A stretch of DNA of 64,000 bases from Calliphora vicina (GCF_958450345.1 NC_088782.1:68104501-68168500); one strand, 5' to 3'; shown: positions 1-11,439, counted from the stretch's first letter. Notes: generated by a model from the letters alone, not told the origin. Made by a program: numbers and translations.

Positions 1-544
1 CCCATACCTTGCCCTGAAAAACATCCCCATACCGTAATATTGCCACCGCTAAAGTTTACAGTCTTATTTGTGTATTTTGGATCTAATCTTTTTCCCTTTG
101 GTCGTCTTACAAATGTTCTCCCATCACTGCCTCTTAAATTGTATTTGCATTCGTCGGAAAAGTGGACAGTATTCCATTTCTGTATCGACTAGTTTAAATG
201 ATCCCAAATTGTAGACGAGCAGAACGGTTCTTTTTAGAAATGAGTAGTTTTTTCACAGGATGATAGCAACCAAGACCAGCCTCATTTGCCCTGCGACTAA
301 CTGTTCGGGTACTTATTTCTAATTTTAGGCTATTAACAACCTCTCGAGGAGTTAATTTTGGGAATTTCTTGAACTCTCTCGCTATTAAATTATCTTGTCT
401 AGGAGTAATCTTACGAGGTCTTCCATCTAAATGTTGAGTTTTTACAGAACCGGTCTCACGAAATTTCTTTATAATTTTTGAAACTGCTGATTTATTTATT
501 GAATATTTGTCACAGATACTTTTTTGTTTTAAACCAGTCTTCAC
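1..544 (-). pseudogene. Tc1-like transposase relic (N-terminal part)
   Basis: Reading leftward from 544, a 116-residue stretch contains a paired-type helix-turn-helix (CDKYSINKSAVSKIIKKF) followed by the GRPRK linker typical of Tc1 transposases, then a second helical region. A stop falls near 205 and the frame shifts. From about 190 to 1 another frame continues with VHFSDECKYNLRGSDGR, which holds the first catalytic Asp of the DDE domain, and ends in VWGCFSGQG. The second Asp and the Glu lie beyond the window. A real start is probably the ATG near 565, now out of frame. The gene is dead: frameshift plus stop. Confidence 0.85.
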
Positions 545-771
545 AAATCTTAACTTTAGCCATTTTCGTTAACTTTGAAAAAAAGCAATTATGTGAAAAA
601 TTACCAGAATTTAAAAATAAAATAACTGTAAACAGAATGCTTTTTACATCGTTCTTTTAAATATTATTTTCGTTTTACACTTCTTTCTTGCAGAATTTTA
701 AAAGTTTCCATTGTTTTGTCAGTAGCGAAATAGTGAATATTTTTAATTTTGTTCCATTTTTTCAGAATATA

Positions 772-1273
772 CAGTAGCCCAAGAAAGTCTACATACAGGA
801 AAAATTATTATATTACTTTAATTTAAAGCAGTTTTTTTAGTTTTTTTTATGATATATATAATAATAAATGTCTTATGTCGATTTTAGCAAAAAAAAAAAT
901 TCAAATAACGCCCAAAAGTTCAACGTTATTAGAGTTATTGATTCTGAGTAAAATAACGAAAAATTTATTCTCGGTCACGCCTACTTTTGGGTGGGTGGGA
1001 CTATTAAGTTTCATAATATTTTGAAAATTAAAGCCAAAAAAACCAAACAAAATTTTCGTTATTTGACTCAGAATCAAAAAATTTAATAACGGTGAAATTT
1101 TGGAAGTGATAGGAAATGTTGCTAAACCCGACTTAAGTGATGTTGTTTTAATTTTTTTTAGTGGGAATTTATTTTTTTAACAAATATATTTCACTACTTT
1201 TAACTTACAAATACAGCTTTCAACGAAAGAAATATAATTTGAATTCCTGTATGTAGACTTTATTGGGATACTG
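772..1273. mobile_element. Palindromic MITE of Tc1/mariner type inside the Tc1 element
   Basis: TA (770-771) and TA (1274-1275) flank inverted termini of about 31 bp that match at all but a few positions (CAGTAGCCCAAGAAAGTCTA against CAGTATCCCAATAAAGTCTA). A second pair of inverted arms lies inside, at about 922-964 and 1050-1092 (both holding TTGATTCTGAGT), so the single strand could fold at two levels. There is no coding capacity. It interrupts the long terminal repeat of the surrounding Tc1-like element and is therefore younger. Confidence 0.8.
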
Positions 1274-1499
1274 TAATTAATTATGTTGTTTGTTTTTCAG
1301 TTAATTTATATAAATAAAACTATACAAGTAAAATACTAAAAAAAAAAATTTATTTTAAAAAAATATTTTAAATTTTGGGCTACATATGGAATATTTGGAA
1401 AAGTTTCCATTGGTTTGTCAACCACTGTAGATCCTACACCTACTGCTAAACTTCGTACAGTGGTAAGGAATACATCCGTACTAAGCTTAAAGACAATCA

Positions 1500-2490
1500 C
1501 AAGTATTGTTCTTCAAATAATCAAAAATAACTAATCCAATCCGGTCCATTTTCAGACAACTACGTACCATGTTAAGGAAATAAATCCTTCAAAGTTTTAA
1601 AAATTTCTCTAATACAGTTCACAACATATTTGAAAATATGTATGTTTTTATTAAGTATGTGAGGTTCCATGCCAACTAACAATAAATCGTCCATTTTCCG
1701 CCATTATAAAAATAATTTTAGTTATCCAAAATATGTACGTTGTATGGGAGGTGCCATATCTAAATTATAGTTCTCAAATTATTTAGAAATAACTTTATTA
1801 TTATTTCTATGACAGGTCACTCAACTCCTGTTGCGATCCCAACCATTTTTGGTTAAATCCCATGTATTGATGAGAATGTAAAGTTTGAAGACTTTCACAA
1901 TTATAGTTCTCCAGATATTCGATATTACTATTTACTTTGTATCGAATGTACACTTTGTATGGAATGTGACTCGCCTCCTGTTGCGATCCCTGCCATTTTT
2001 GGTTAAACTTTATGCAGTAATAAGAAATTTAATGTAAATTTTGAAGACTGTCACAATTATAGTTCTGCAGATATTCGAAAATAACTATTTAATTTGTATG
2101 GGTGGTGCAACGATCACTTATCCAATTCCGCCCATTTTTAGCCAAACTCCGTATAGAGATACAAAATGAATTCGTACAAAATACTTTTACGATTATAGTT
2201 CTTCAGATATTCGAAATTAACAGTTTACATTGTATGGAAGGTACCACGCTCACTAATGCTATACCGCCCATTTTCAGACAAATTATGTAAAATGAAGAGG
2301 TTGCTTATTAAGGCAAAATTTGAAGACTTCGACAATTATACAATCGAGTTCAAGATATATAGAAATAACTATTTTCTTTGTATGGGAGGTGACACACCTC
2401 CTGTTCTGATACCTACCATTTTTAGTTAAACTTCATAGAGTGAGAATAAATTGTTTCGCATAAAATTTGAAGACTGTCACTGTTCTGCAG
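1500..2490. repeat. Diverged tandem array, unit about 140-215 bp
   Basis: The motif series TTTGTATGGGAGGTG, then CCTCCTGTTGCGATCCC, then CCATTTTTGGTTAAAC, then TTTGAAGACTGTCACAATTA, then GTTCTCCAGATATTCGA recurs about five times. TGTATGG anchors sit near 1741, 1957, 2096, 2230 and 2378. Units are heavily diverged and unequal in length. No open frame runs through them. The units may be part of a larger interspersed repeat whose ends I cannot define. Confidence 0.65.
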
Positions 2491-2627
2491 CCAAGATGCA
2501 CAAAATTGCATATTTTGATGAGAAATTTCATATTTTGAACCCAGTGGTTTAGCCTCCTATAAGGTATTGCATATCATTACCAAGTTTTTTCTGAGTAGGT
2601 GTGAACGGTCTAGAACCCAATGTCTTT

Positions 2628-3339
2628 TTATACCCTTCACCATGAGTGGCAAGGGTATATAAAAGTTTGTCATTCCGTTTGTAATTTCTACATTTTTCAT
2701 TTGCGACCCCACAAAGTATATATATTCTGAATCGTTATTGATAGCGGAGTCGATATAGCCATGTCCGTCTGTGTGTTGAAATCAACTTTCTGAAGCCCCC
2801 AAATAACTTACATACACGAATGATACATCAATTTCTCCGAAATTTTTCCGGCTCGGTTGCTATTTAAAATGGAGAAAATCGGTCCACAAATGGCTGAGAT
2901 TAAGGAAAAACTAGGACAACCTCGATTTTTTACCTATTTTTGACCCATATCTGGATTACTAAATCATTAATATAGACAATATGGATATCTAATGATAGAT
3001 ATTTCAAAGGCCTGTGCAACGACGTATATAAGACCATAGTAAGTTGGACCTACAATGGGTCAAAATCGGAAAAAGTATTTTGTAACCCGATTTTTTTTTC
3101 ACCAAAATTTTTGTTCATTTTTTTTACAATGGGTCAAAATCGGAAAAAATATTTTTTAACCCGAATTTTTTTTTTACCAAAATTTTTTTTCACTAAATAT
3201 GAAAAAAAAAAATTTTTAAAACTAAAAAAAAAATTAAATTGTGTTTACCTAAAAATATTTAAAATTTTTATTTTAAAGTATATTTTGGTGAAGGGTATAT
3301 AAAATTCGGCACAGCCGAATATAGCTCTCTTACTTGTTT
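2628..3339 (+). mobile_element. Helitron-like (DINE-1/mini-me-type) repeat, family A copy 1
   Basis: The left end reads TATACCCTTCACC and the right end carries the complement (GGTGAAGGGTATA), followed by a perfect 7-bp hairpin, ATTCGGC-ACA-GCCGAAT at 3304-3320, and the terminal CTTACTTGTT. The core holds GATAGCGGAGTCGAT followed by a GTCY-type motif (CCATGTCCGTCTGTGTG). A subterminal hairpin, a GTCY tract and no coding capacity match the non-autonomous Helitron-like elements of flies called DINE-1/INE-1/mini-me. Other copies lie at 24432-25136, 38905-39435, 49694-50160 and 51934-53748. This one is nearly full length (about 712 bp). Assignment to that class is by structure and memory, not by alignment. 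Confidence 0.75.
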
Positions 3340-3686
3340 GTGTATATTTTGTGATTCAATGAAATTTTGTTTTCGGAATGTTGGTAGACCTTTCGCAATT
3401 AATACTGAGTCATCTCATCTTTTGAAACATCTTCGTCCGAAACAGTTGTTTTTGTTTGCATTTAACATTGAACAAATTAATTAATTGATTTGATTCTTAT
3501 TATAAACGCTAAGATAAAATATATATTTTTTTTACAGAATATCAAATATTTGTTTTTGCGAATAATAATCTCAACAAAAATAATAATTTATTCTCAATTT
3601 AAGAATTATTTTAATTTTTACTCATGTTCTTAATTCATGTTTATAGGCACTTGCGGATTGAGTTGGAAAATACAATTTAATCATTT

Positions 3687-3990
3687 ATGTGATGAAAAAC
3701 GATTTAGATGTAAAAACTATTTCAAAACGACAAGAGGTGTGATGTGTTCTTTTTTTAGCGTTTTGTAATATTAGTATCAAATTTGAATTTGTTTCAAAGG
3801 GAGTTTATCGAAATTAAATTTTCATATTAATTAAGGTAAACAAGTGGAGAATTGTTTATTTTGTTGTTTTTTGCTATGAAAATGATACGGAATGAAACAA
3901 AAATTTAATATGCAATCAATCGAAATTCATCACACCTAAATTGTTTTTGAGATTGTTTTCAGTTTTGAAAACGATCGTTTTCCATCACAT
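3687..3990. mobile_element. Candidate MITE, 304 bp
   Basis: Inverted ends ATGTGATGAAAAACGAT and ATCGTTTTCCATCACAT face each other. Inside them a second inverted pair occurs, GGTGTGATG near 3735 and CATCACACC near 3930. There is no open frame. I could not identify a target duplication, so the superfamily is unknown. Confidence 0.5.
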
Positions 3991-4349
3991 GCCTGAATAT
4001 TTCCACTTTCACTTTATAGAAAATTAAAAAAAAAAACATGTGTGTGACGAAAAATTTTGAAATTTATAACCCTAGACACAAACCAGTTGTGTTAACAGAG
4101 TTAAGTGTATTCAAAATGGAATAAAAACTACACTGACCTGGATCCTCTAATATTGGAAATGGCAGCTAATCTTCAGCTACTTCCAAAAACCAAATCGTAA
4201 ATGTCATACACATTTTTATATATATTTTTTTTGTAATTTTTAAAATTAACTGTCGCTATGGCCGGAATAAGTTAGATTCGCACCTCAATTCCAATATTTT
4301 TAACGTGATATCCAGAATCGTCTAATGTATGTGCCTTTTGGCATCGGCA

Positions 4350-5868
4350 AAGCTACTGTTGAGCTACTTCAACAGGATGAGTCCATAAATCCATTGGACT
4401 GAGTGAAGTAGGGTTGGCTGAACAGTTAAATATGTGGAGGTGTCATGAGGACCCTGACCACATGCTGGGCAAAGTTAAGAACGTCACGGTCTATGCGGGA
4501 CCAAAAGGCATTAAGCCTGTTGCTCCATCCTGATCTAAATTGTGCCAGAACGACTCTTGTTCCACGCGGCAGAATTTTCTCGGCGTCTGCTATCGGTGGT
4601 GGGCGACCTCCAAGTACGACATTCATACGGTATCCTGCTACCGCGGAATTGATGGCGTCTCTGTGAATGTCGTTCAAAGCTGTCATATACGAGCGTCAAT
4701 CAAATGGATCCTGTATGTTCTCCTCGTATTTCCGAAGGTCCTGTCTGACATGCCTCGGGGGAGACTTCAACTGTGTGATGTTGAAGTTTGGATGACTCCT
4801 CCGATGACATCCCAGAAGGAACTGTTTCGTCAACATGACGTTGTGTTTAGCGTGTCCAAAAAACCGGAAAATTTAAAAAACCGGTTTCCGGTTTAACCGA
4901 AAAAGTGTGTTTTTGAAAAACCCGGTTTCGATTATTGTCTTTTAAAAAAACCGGTTAAGCGGTTTCGGTTTTTGCCTTCAAAAAAACCGGTTAACCGGTT
5001 TATATTAAATTTTTATTTAATGGAAATTTACCATTTTTGAATTCTTTATGCAATTATTTTATATCTTTTACGAAATGTTGTCAAATGCTACAATTTTCTA
5101 TAAAATAAATCAATATTTTTAAAAATGGTATCGAAGTTTTTCATAAATATGTTTGAATGAGCTTTAGAAAATATACTTCATTAAAACCGGTTAACCGTCT
5201 TACAAAAACCGGTTTGTCAAAAAACCGAAAAGTTAAAACAAAGATGAAAAAACCGGTTGACCGGTTTTCGGTTTCGGTTTTGGATACTCTAGTTGTGTTC
5301 CTTGACCGGTAGAACCTTGGTTTCCTCGTGAAGGTGGTGTTCGGATGTTATTTGAAGGCAGCCTGTGACGGTCCTTAAGGCTGCGTTTTGACAGCTTTGA
5401 ATATTTCTCCATAGTTAACCACTGACCGACCAATCGTCTTGTAGGTAGCAAGCAAGGTTTCTTTGTCCATACCCCAAGTACTGCCGGCTAGTGCTTTGAG
5501 GACCTTGTTCCTATTTCGCAGTTTATGCGTGATTGCAGTGGCGTGTGCTGAGGAGGTAAAAAGGCTATCAAAAGTGACACCCACGATTTTTGGATGGTTC
5601 ACTGTCGGAATTTGTACGCCGTCGACCATGATGCCTAAGTTCAATTTTACCTCCTTCGTCCAGGTGGTGAAGAGTGTTGCCGATGACTTCGTTGGTGATA
5701 ACTGTGGATTTCATTGAGATAACCATTTACCATACCGCAAAGCTCATCAACGTTGTGACCTGTTGCCAATATAGTGCAGTCGTCCGCATACGAGATTATC
5801 TCTACGTCCTGTGGGGGCACTGGTAGTTTAGAGAGGTAGAAGTTAAACAGGAGTGGCGACAGGACAGT
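4350..5868 (-). pseudogene. Non-LTR retrotransposon (LINE) reverse transcriptase fragment, copy 1
   Basis: Minus-strand frames encode the end of a LINE reverse transcriptase. From about 5868 come LSPLLFNFYLSKLP and the catalytic block SYADDCTILATGHN (about 5770-5800). Next are the thumb-like region (PTVNHPKIVGVTFDSLF) and KVLKALAGSTWGMDKETLLA, and near 4500-4600 RVVLAQFRSGWSNRLNAFW. The copy is 5'-truncated near 5868, frame-broken, and split by a hAT MITE at 4848-5291. It belongs to the same family as the copy at 21170-21996. The clade (Jockey or LOA-like) is not resolved. The 360 bp to its left (3991-4349) hold nothing I recognise. Confidence 0.85.
4848..5291. mobile_element. Non-autonomous hAT element (444 bp) inside the LINE
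   Basis: An exact 8-bp target duplication GTTGTGTT flanks it (4840-4847 and 5292-5299). The termini are TAGCGTGTCCAAAA and, inverted, TAGAGTATCCAAAA. About eight copies of the motif AACCGG or its palindrome AACCGGTT cluster within 170 bp of each end and are absent from the middle. That pattern fits subterminal transposase-binding repeats of hAT elements. There is no open frame, so it would depend on a transposase encoded elsewhere. Confidence 0.9.
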
Positions 5869-6464
5869 ATAAAAACAACTATAAGGATAGTTTATTATCT
5901 TCTCTGTTGTTTTTATTTCCACACTCACAAGTTTTGACATGTTAAAGCTTTGTCTCTCCTACTGAAGAGAACAAACTCTGTACTATTCTATTATGCATGC
6001 TAATTATCCATTACACTTAAGTAGCTCCAATGAATACCTGATCGCCATATCCCATGTCGCTTACTTATACTGAATCGCACTTTTAAAAGATTTACCCTTA
6101 TATTGATACTCGCTAATGAGACACGTACATCCTGTAGCAGTAGCTCAAGGGTTTTCAATATAAAATAATAGCCAATACTAACTTACCCATTGCTACTATG
6201 TCCTCTAGTGGTATTTTCAAAGTGTCACCATATATCTGCTTAGATTTTTACCCCTTTAAACCTGTAACCAATTTTAAAATTGATTAGGCCTATAGAATAT
6301 ATTTCCATGGTCTTTTATTAGGACCATTTAAATTAAAGTAAAACAAAGTGTGTGTGAGATATCAGCGACACTTTTTATTTTTTTGAAAGTACTGTCGATA
6401 CCATTATTTATGGTAGGTATTTAACATCGTGCAACTGTCCGCCACTGATTCGGTGTGTGGCGTT
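5869..6464. other. No recognised feature
   Basis: This spacer between the LINE 5' truncation point and the next transposase relic has somewhat higher GC than its surroundings, no open frame above 60 codons and no repeat I recognise. Confidence 0.5.
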
Positions 6465-6850
6465 CATCCAAAGTGAGACTGAATTTGACCGATGTTGACT
6501 TAGAGGGTCGCTGTGATTTGTGGCTTATTTGCATGTACATACCTACAACTTAAGAAAATCGCACACTATCGGTGGTCAATTCACATCACCTCTACGTGAG
6601 ATGGCCATGCCCTCAAATCACTCGTGCATAATGTTCGCCGTCCTTTTAAAACCACATGTCACCCAATTCAGGCCAAAATAAGTTGGTCAATATCGTCCTA
6701 TGGCCAACGTCGTTATCAAAGAAATATGGACCGATGACGCCACCAGCTCAAAATCCACAACAAACTGGTAGTTTTTCGAGATGCATTATTGTACGCTTTT
6801 GGATCTCATGTGGTTTTGTATCGTCCCAAATTCGACAATTTTGATTGTTA
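6465..6850 (-). pseudogene. Mariner/IS630-like transposase relic
   Basis: Minus-strand translation from about 6840 gives CRIWDDTKPHEIQKRT, then VCCGF-stop-AGGVIGPYFFDN, then GHRTILTNLFWPELGDMW. This matches the central DDE region of the insect transposases whose hallmark is NCRIW followed by FWAGGVIGPYFFEN. Toward 6465 only scattered similarity remains (DERHTPNQWRT). Several stops and frame changes make it a fossil. A smaller relic of the same type may lie at 53752-53855. Confidence 0.7.
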
Positions 6851-8537
6851 ACTTACAATGAAAATGATTTTTTGATGAAAATTGCATTGATAATGGCCCT
6901 GTTGAACGCTATATCCCAATCTAAATAAATTAAACAGTTTTTATGTAATATTCCTTTAAAGAATATTCCTTGACCGCAGCTGTATATGTTGCAAAAAATT
7001 CACTCTGCGATAAACTCACACTTAAAATAGTCATTGCAGAGCTACTTATTCTAGTTTCTAGTCTGTTTTAAATATTAATTTAAACTGCTCTTGAGTTCAA
7101 TATAGAATTTTGTAAATGTCGGTCACACTCTTTTAACAATTTTCGTAACATTTACAAAAATGACAAACAATAAATGTAACTATGTACATAAAAACCAAAC
7201 TGTTGGATGCAACTTGTAAGTTTTCAATTTGTATCTGATTTAAAACAAAAACATTTTTTTCCCCATTCAAACTGTTTAAATGCACCATCAAACCACAACA
7301 AAAAGTAAAAAAAAAATAAACAAAACAGAAATTTCATTCATAAACCTCTTTGGCAGCAAAATACTATAAAAACATTTGCAATAGAAGGAAGGCAAACAAA
7401 AACAAAAAAATGAGAAATGAGAAAAAAAGTTATCAAAACAAAACCTTGATAATGGCCCTGAATTGAAACAAAAACAAACTAGAGAAAATGTAAAGACAAA
7501 AATAAAGCAAGAAAATGCAAAACCAAATGCCATCACCCCAAAATAAAACACAAACTTTTGAAAAAATAAGTTTCAAATAAATCGAAAATACAAAAACAAA
7601 CACACTCTACTCTACAACTAAACACATTGATGTAAAGCAGAAATATTAAAAAAAACAGAGAGCAACTACTAAAACACTTTAGCAGTCAAAAGCCAGTCAG
7701 TCAGTCACTCTTCTCATTTGGTCTAGTCGTTGTTATTTTGCTCGATTATTTAGATTCTACTATAAAAAGTTAAAAGAATTAATAAAAATTAAACCTTTAA
7801 ATGGTTTCAAAAATCTAAATTAGCAAGCAAAAAAATAAAATTACACCTGTAAATCTTTATATATAGATAAAAATAAATCAATTGTACCTATAAAAAAAAT
7901 AATAAAATTGCATAATTTGAATTATTTAAAAAAAAAATAAAAAAAATTATCAGGCCGTTTAACTGACCAAATAAAACTAAAACAACAAACGCGCGCGCAT
8001 TATTTTATTTTTAAAAATCGCTGTCGTTAAACCAAAGTGCTTAATTAACAAAGTGTGTGAAATTTGAAAAAATCAAGTTTAAGAAATTTATTACAAACAA
8101 AATTTATCGTTTGTGGTTGTGTGTGATTTAAAGGGACATTTTTATAAAATTGCCTAACTTAAATTGTGATGTAATGTTTGCTTAAATATTTAACTTTTTA
8201 TATACGAGTGCAGCATAAAAAGTTGTCATTAATATAGGTAAAAGTCAGTCTTATATTTTAGATTTGTTACACTTCGTCCAAACTTGTTTAAAGCTTCCTA
8301 TAGGCATTCTTAAATCAATCCAATTTTTGTATAAATTTCTTGAAACAAGTACAAGTCCGTACTTACCGTACTATTGACACCGCTACGTATTGATTTAAGT
8401 ACGGATTAATGATTTTTTTTGAGTGTACGCAGTCGCCTAATTTTACGAAAAGTCGGCTTTATTATGACCCTAATACTAAACAGATTTAATATTCAGTCGG
8501 ATTCCGGATCCTAATTTCCCGGACATTTTCCATTCCC
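6851..8537. other. A/T-rich non-coding DNA
   Basis: It is strongly A-rich with CAAAA-type low complexity at 7260-7660 and a short GCGCGCGC run near 7990. The CAGTCAGTCAGTC stretch at 7694-7706 resembles a fly initiator (TCAGTC), with AGTCG about 27 bases downstream. Without transcript data this is only a hint of a promoter. The 7680-8200 stretch has the base composition of a fly 5' UTR, but I cannot define an exon. Confidence 0.35.
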
Positions 8538-8649
8538 ACTTTGTTCATTTCCTGGAATGTTTTAATGACAAATTAAGACAAAAACGAGGTTCGACTTTGT
8601 TCATTTCCTGGAATGTTTTAATGACAAATTAAGACAAAAACGAGGTTCG
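8538..8649. repeat. Exact 56-bp tandem duplication
   Basis: The segment beginning ACTTTGTTCATTTCCTGG and ending CGAGGTTCG occurs twice head to tail (8538-8593 and 8594-8649) with no difference that I can see. A lone pair without divergence is either a recent duplication or an assembly artefact. Confidence 0.9.
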
Positions 8650-9815
8650 ACTAATTTAAATCTATAAAAATTGCGTAAATAATAATAAACAAATTTCAAA
8701 TCCAGTTATGGCATAAATTAAAATAATCATGTCAGAGCTTTTAATTTCAGCACATTTAATGTCCATGGCATATAAATAAATTTAAACAAAAAATAATCAA
8801 TTGGACCACGCCCACACTCTACGCCCACTAAATGGGAAGGTATCTAAACTGAACTCTTTATATGTAAAATAAAATTATATATATTTGTTTTTTTTTTTGA
8901 TTTTTTTTGTTAATATTCAGATTTTTATTGATTTTTTTAAAGAACCTACTCTATTAGTACATCATATTTGCGCCCGTTAGTTGTCCAATCCGAAAGCATT
9001 TCGGTACGGGTAACCAAAAATTGTGCTAAAATAAAATGACAATTGTGGGTGTTTGCTGAAAAATGCTGGCGAGATATGAATATACACTCAAAATACACAC
9101 TTTGGCGAACACTTCCACATTTAAACTTCCATGCAAGTTCGTGCCCAAACACAACTTTTGGTCCACAGAACTTATAGGTTATGGCGAGACTATGAAACTA
9201 CACAATCACAGTATCAAGAATTACGACAAGGACTCAACAAAAATAAAATTCAAAAATATGCCATAAAACTACTTAACTTTGGCTACATTTGCCATTTTTG
9301 AAATACTTTATAACTTTATTTTTTAAGGTTTGCTCGTTATACAATTGTAATACTGTTTTAACACTTATTTAAGAATACGTGTTTAATGTTTCAACTTTGA
9401 AAGCCTAGCAGATCAGCAGTGTTGTTAACTGTTTTTTTTAAATATATTTTCTTGATTGCTTGGAGTATTGTCTTTAGGAAAAATATTTTTCTGTTTCTGT
9501 GGCAAAGAGAAAATAATTATGGTTGTGATAACCAAATTTATAGCTAATCAAATGATGCGTCTAAATTGTCGAATTTTTCAGTTAAGGTTGAAAAATTATG
9601 TTATATCTGTGTAGAAATAATACCGTGATTTTATGAAGAAATTTCCGAAATTTTCCGACTAAACTTTGGGAATTTCTGATAAAATATTTCAAAGTTTTGT
9701 CTCAATACACTACATGCCAAAATGCCACAATCTATTGACAGCAATATTTTGTATACGTTTTTTTTTTTACGTATATTATAATATTATTCCTGCCTTTAAT
9801 TTCTAGGCCTTACAA
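8650..9815. other. A/T-rich DNA with a possible half MITE
   Basis: No gene is visible. Around 9501-9600 the series CAAAGAGAAAATAATTA, GTGATAACCAAATTT, AATCAAATGATGCGTC resembles one end of the MITE at 25896-26135 (CACAGAGAAAACAGATT, GTGATAGCAACCGAATTT, AATCGAATGATTC). If real it is a degraded half copy. Confidence 0.3.
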
Positions 9816-10818
9816 TTGGGGGATTCAAACTGTCTCCTATTAGGTCGTATTGTCATAATGTCATAAAATTATTTTTATATCCTACACCACCATAGTGAGG
9901 GGTATTACGCGTTTGTGCAGATGTGTGTAACGCCCAAAAATATTAGTCTAACACCCACCTTAACGTATACCGATCGACTTAGAATCACTTTCTGAGTCGA
10001 TTAAACGATGTCCGTCCGTCTGGCTGGCTGGCTGGCTGGCTGGCTGTCCATGTAAACCTTGTGCGCAGAGTACAGGTCGCAATTTTCAAGATATTTCTAT
10101 AAAATTTGGTACATATAATTTTTTTGGCCCAAGGACGAAGCCTATTGAAACTGGCTGAAATCGGTCCATTATTTCACCTAGCCCCCATACAAATGTCCTC
10201 CCGAAATTGGACTTTATCGGTCATAAATGTTTAATTTATACATGTATCTACACAAAATTCGCTCCAAATAAGTTTTATATATACAAAATTCATGTCACCA
10301 AATTTTGTTACGATCGGTCCATAATTAGTCATAGCTCCCATATAGGCCCGCTTCCGAAAATCACTCTAACGTGCATAAATCGCTTAAAAATGTTGGTATA
10401 CTCACAAAATTCAACATAGTAAACTTTCATATAGACATAAATCACACGACCTAATTTCATAGTGATCGGTCCATAATTGGTCATAGCCCCCATATAGGGC
10501 CCACTTCCGAAAATCACTCAAAAATATAAATTATTGAAATTTTAAAAGAAAAATGTTTTTGCTCTTTTACTTAGTGCGGGGTATTATATGGTCGGTCTTG
10601 ACCAACCATACTTTCTTACTTGTTTTAATTTAAATAAATTTTTGTTGGGTTTCAAACAAAAAAGTTATAAACTAATAAGATTTTAGAACTATGTTTATTG
10701 GTTTGTCATAAAATAACACTTTATTGTTTGCAGCACAACAAGAATTTGTTTAAACTAAAAAAATATTTTACGCCATTATGAAAATACGACCTAATAGCAG
10801 ACCGTTTGAATCCCCCAA
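9816..10818. mobile_element. MITE with 43-bp inverted ends, carrying a nested Helitron-like repeat
   Basis: The ends (TTGGGGGATTCAAACTGTC at 9816 and its complement GACCGTTTGAATCCCCCAA ending at 10818) stay inverted-complementary for about 43 bp, with a shared inner block ATTAGGTCGTATTTTCATAA. The family B repeat at 9877-10624 sits inside, leaving a short original element of about 255 bp. No target duplication is certain. The superfamily is unknown. Confidence 0.7.
9877..10624 (+). mobile_element. Helitron-like (DINE-1-type) repeat, family B copy 1
   Basis: It begins ATATCCTACACCACCATAG and ends with a hairpin (ATGGTCGGTC-TT-GACCAACCAT) followed by CTTACTTGTT, the same terminal string as family A. 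The microsatellite (GGCT)6 at about 10020-10043 sits where family A has its GTCY tract. The body repeats GATCGGTCCATAATTAGTCA-like units (TCGGTCCATTATTTCACCTAG, then two further variants near 10313 and 10465). There is no coding capacity. A second partial copy lies at 16842-16915. Confidence 0.75.
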
Positions 10819-10884
10819 ATATGTAATTAAATCTTAAATCTAAACAATTATTGTTCTCTCAGTGGAGAATCATATTTGGAAAAT

Positions 10885-11340
10885 TAGATGAGCGATAAAT
10901 CAGCTTTACGCAGCCTTGAGCTGTCTTGAGTTACTGTAAGTAGCCTTGCGAGCGGGTTTGGGTGATGATGTAATTTTGATAAATAGGCTTCACGAGTTTT
11001 TCTGAATTCATCCTTGACCAAGGGTACATCTAAGCCTCTGTGGATGTTCTCGTTTCTTATGTACCATGGAGCTCCCGTCATCGTTCTAAGAATTTTGGAT
11101 TGTGCCCTCTGTATAAAATCTATACTGGTATTGCTTTGCGTTTCCCATAATTGGATTCCGTATGTCCAAATTGGTTTTAAGACTGTCTTATACAGAATGA
11201 CTTTGCAGTTAAGACTTTATTTCAATTGGTGGTGGATTAGCCAGTGTAAATTGGAAGTTTTTAGTTTCATGTGGAGCCGCTTGGCTTATATGTGCCGACG
11301 CCAAGTAAGACGTCTATCTAAATGAATGCCAAGGTATACG
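10885..11340 (-). pseudogene. Jockey-type LINE, C-terminal fragment
   Basis: Minus-strand translation gives the thumb and C-terminal region of a Jockey-clade reverse transcriptase: ILYKTVLKPIWTYGIQLWET, then QRAQSKILRTMTGAPWYIRN, then ENIHRGLDVPLVKDEF and HHHPNPLARLL. The trio KPIWTYGIQLW, APWYIRN and HPNPLA is diagnostic of Jockey-like elements. The upstream catalytic domain is missing or unrecognisable and the frame is broken near 11100-11330. Confidence 0.8.
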
Positions 11341-11439
11341 TATAGGTTTTTTTGAAATGTTTTTAGGCACTAAAAGTTTTAGGCATTAAAACCGGTTCTC
11401 GATGTAAAATTTCAAAAACAAAAAGTGTAAGTGTAGCGA

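Larger units (their letters stand above)
1..1429 (-). mobile_element. Tc1-like DNA transposon, cut by the window's left edge
   Basis: The right end is an inverted-repeat terminus reading inward from a TA at 1428-1429 (on the minus strand CAGTGGTTGACAAACCAA). A second, diverged copy of the same motif lies inside at about 702-727 (AAAGTTTCCATTGTTTTGTC versus AAAGTTTCCATTGGTTTGTC at 1400-1419). Two direct repeats within one long terminal repeat is the IR/DR layout known from many Tc1-family elements. The transposase relic at 1-544 reads away from this end. A 502-bp MITE at 772-1273 is inserted between the two repeats. The other terminus lies outside the window. Confidence 0.75.
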
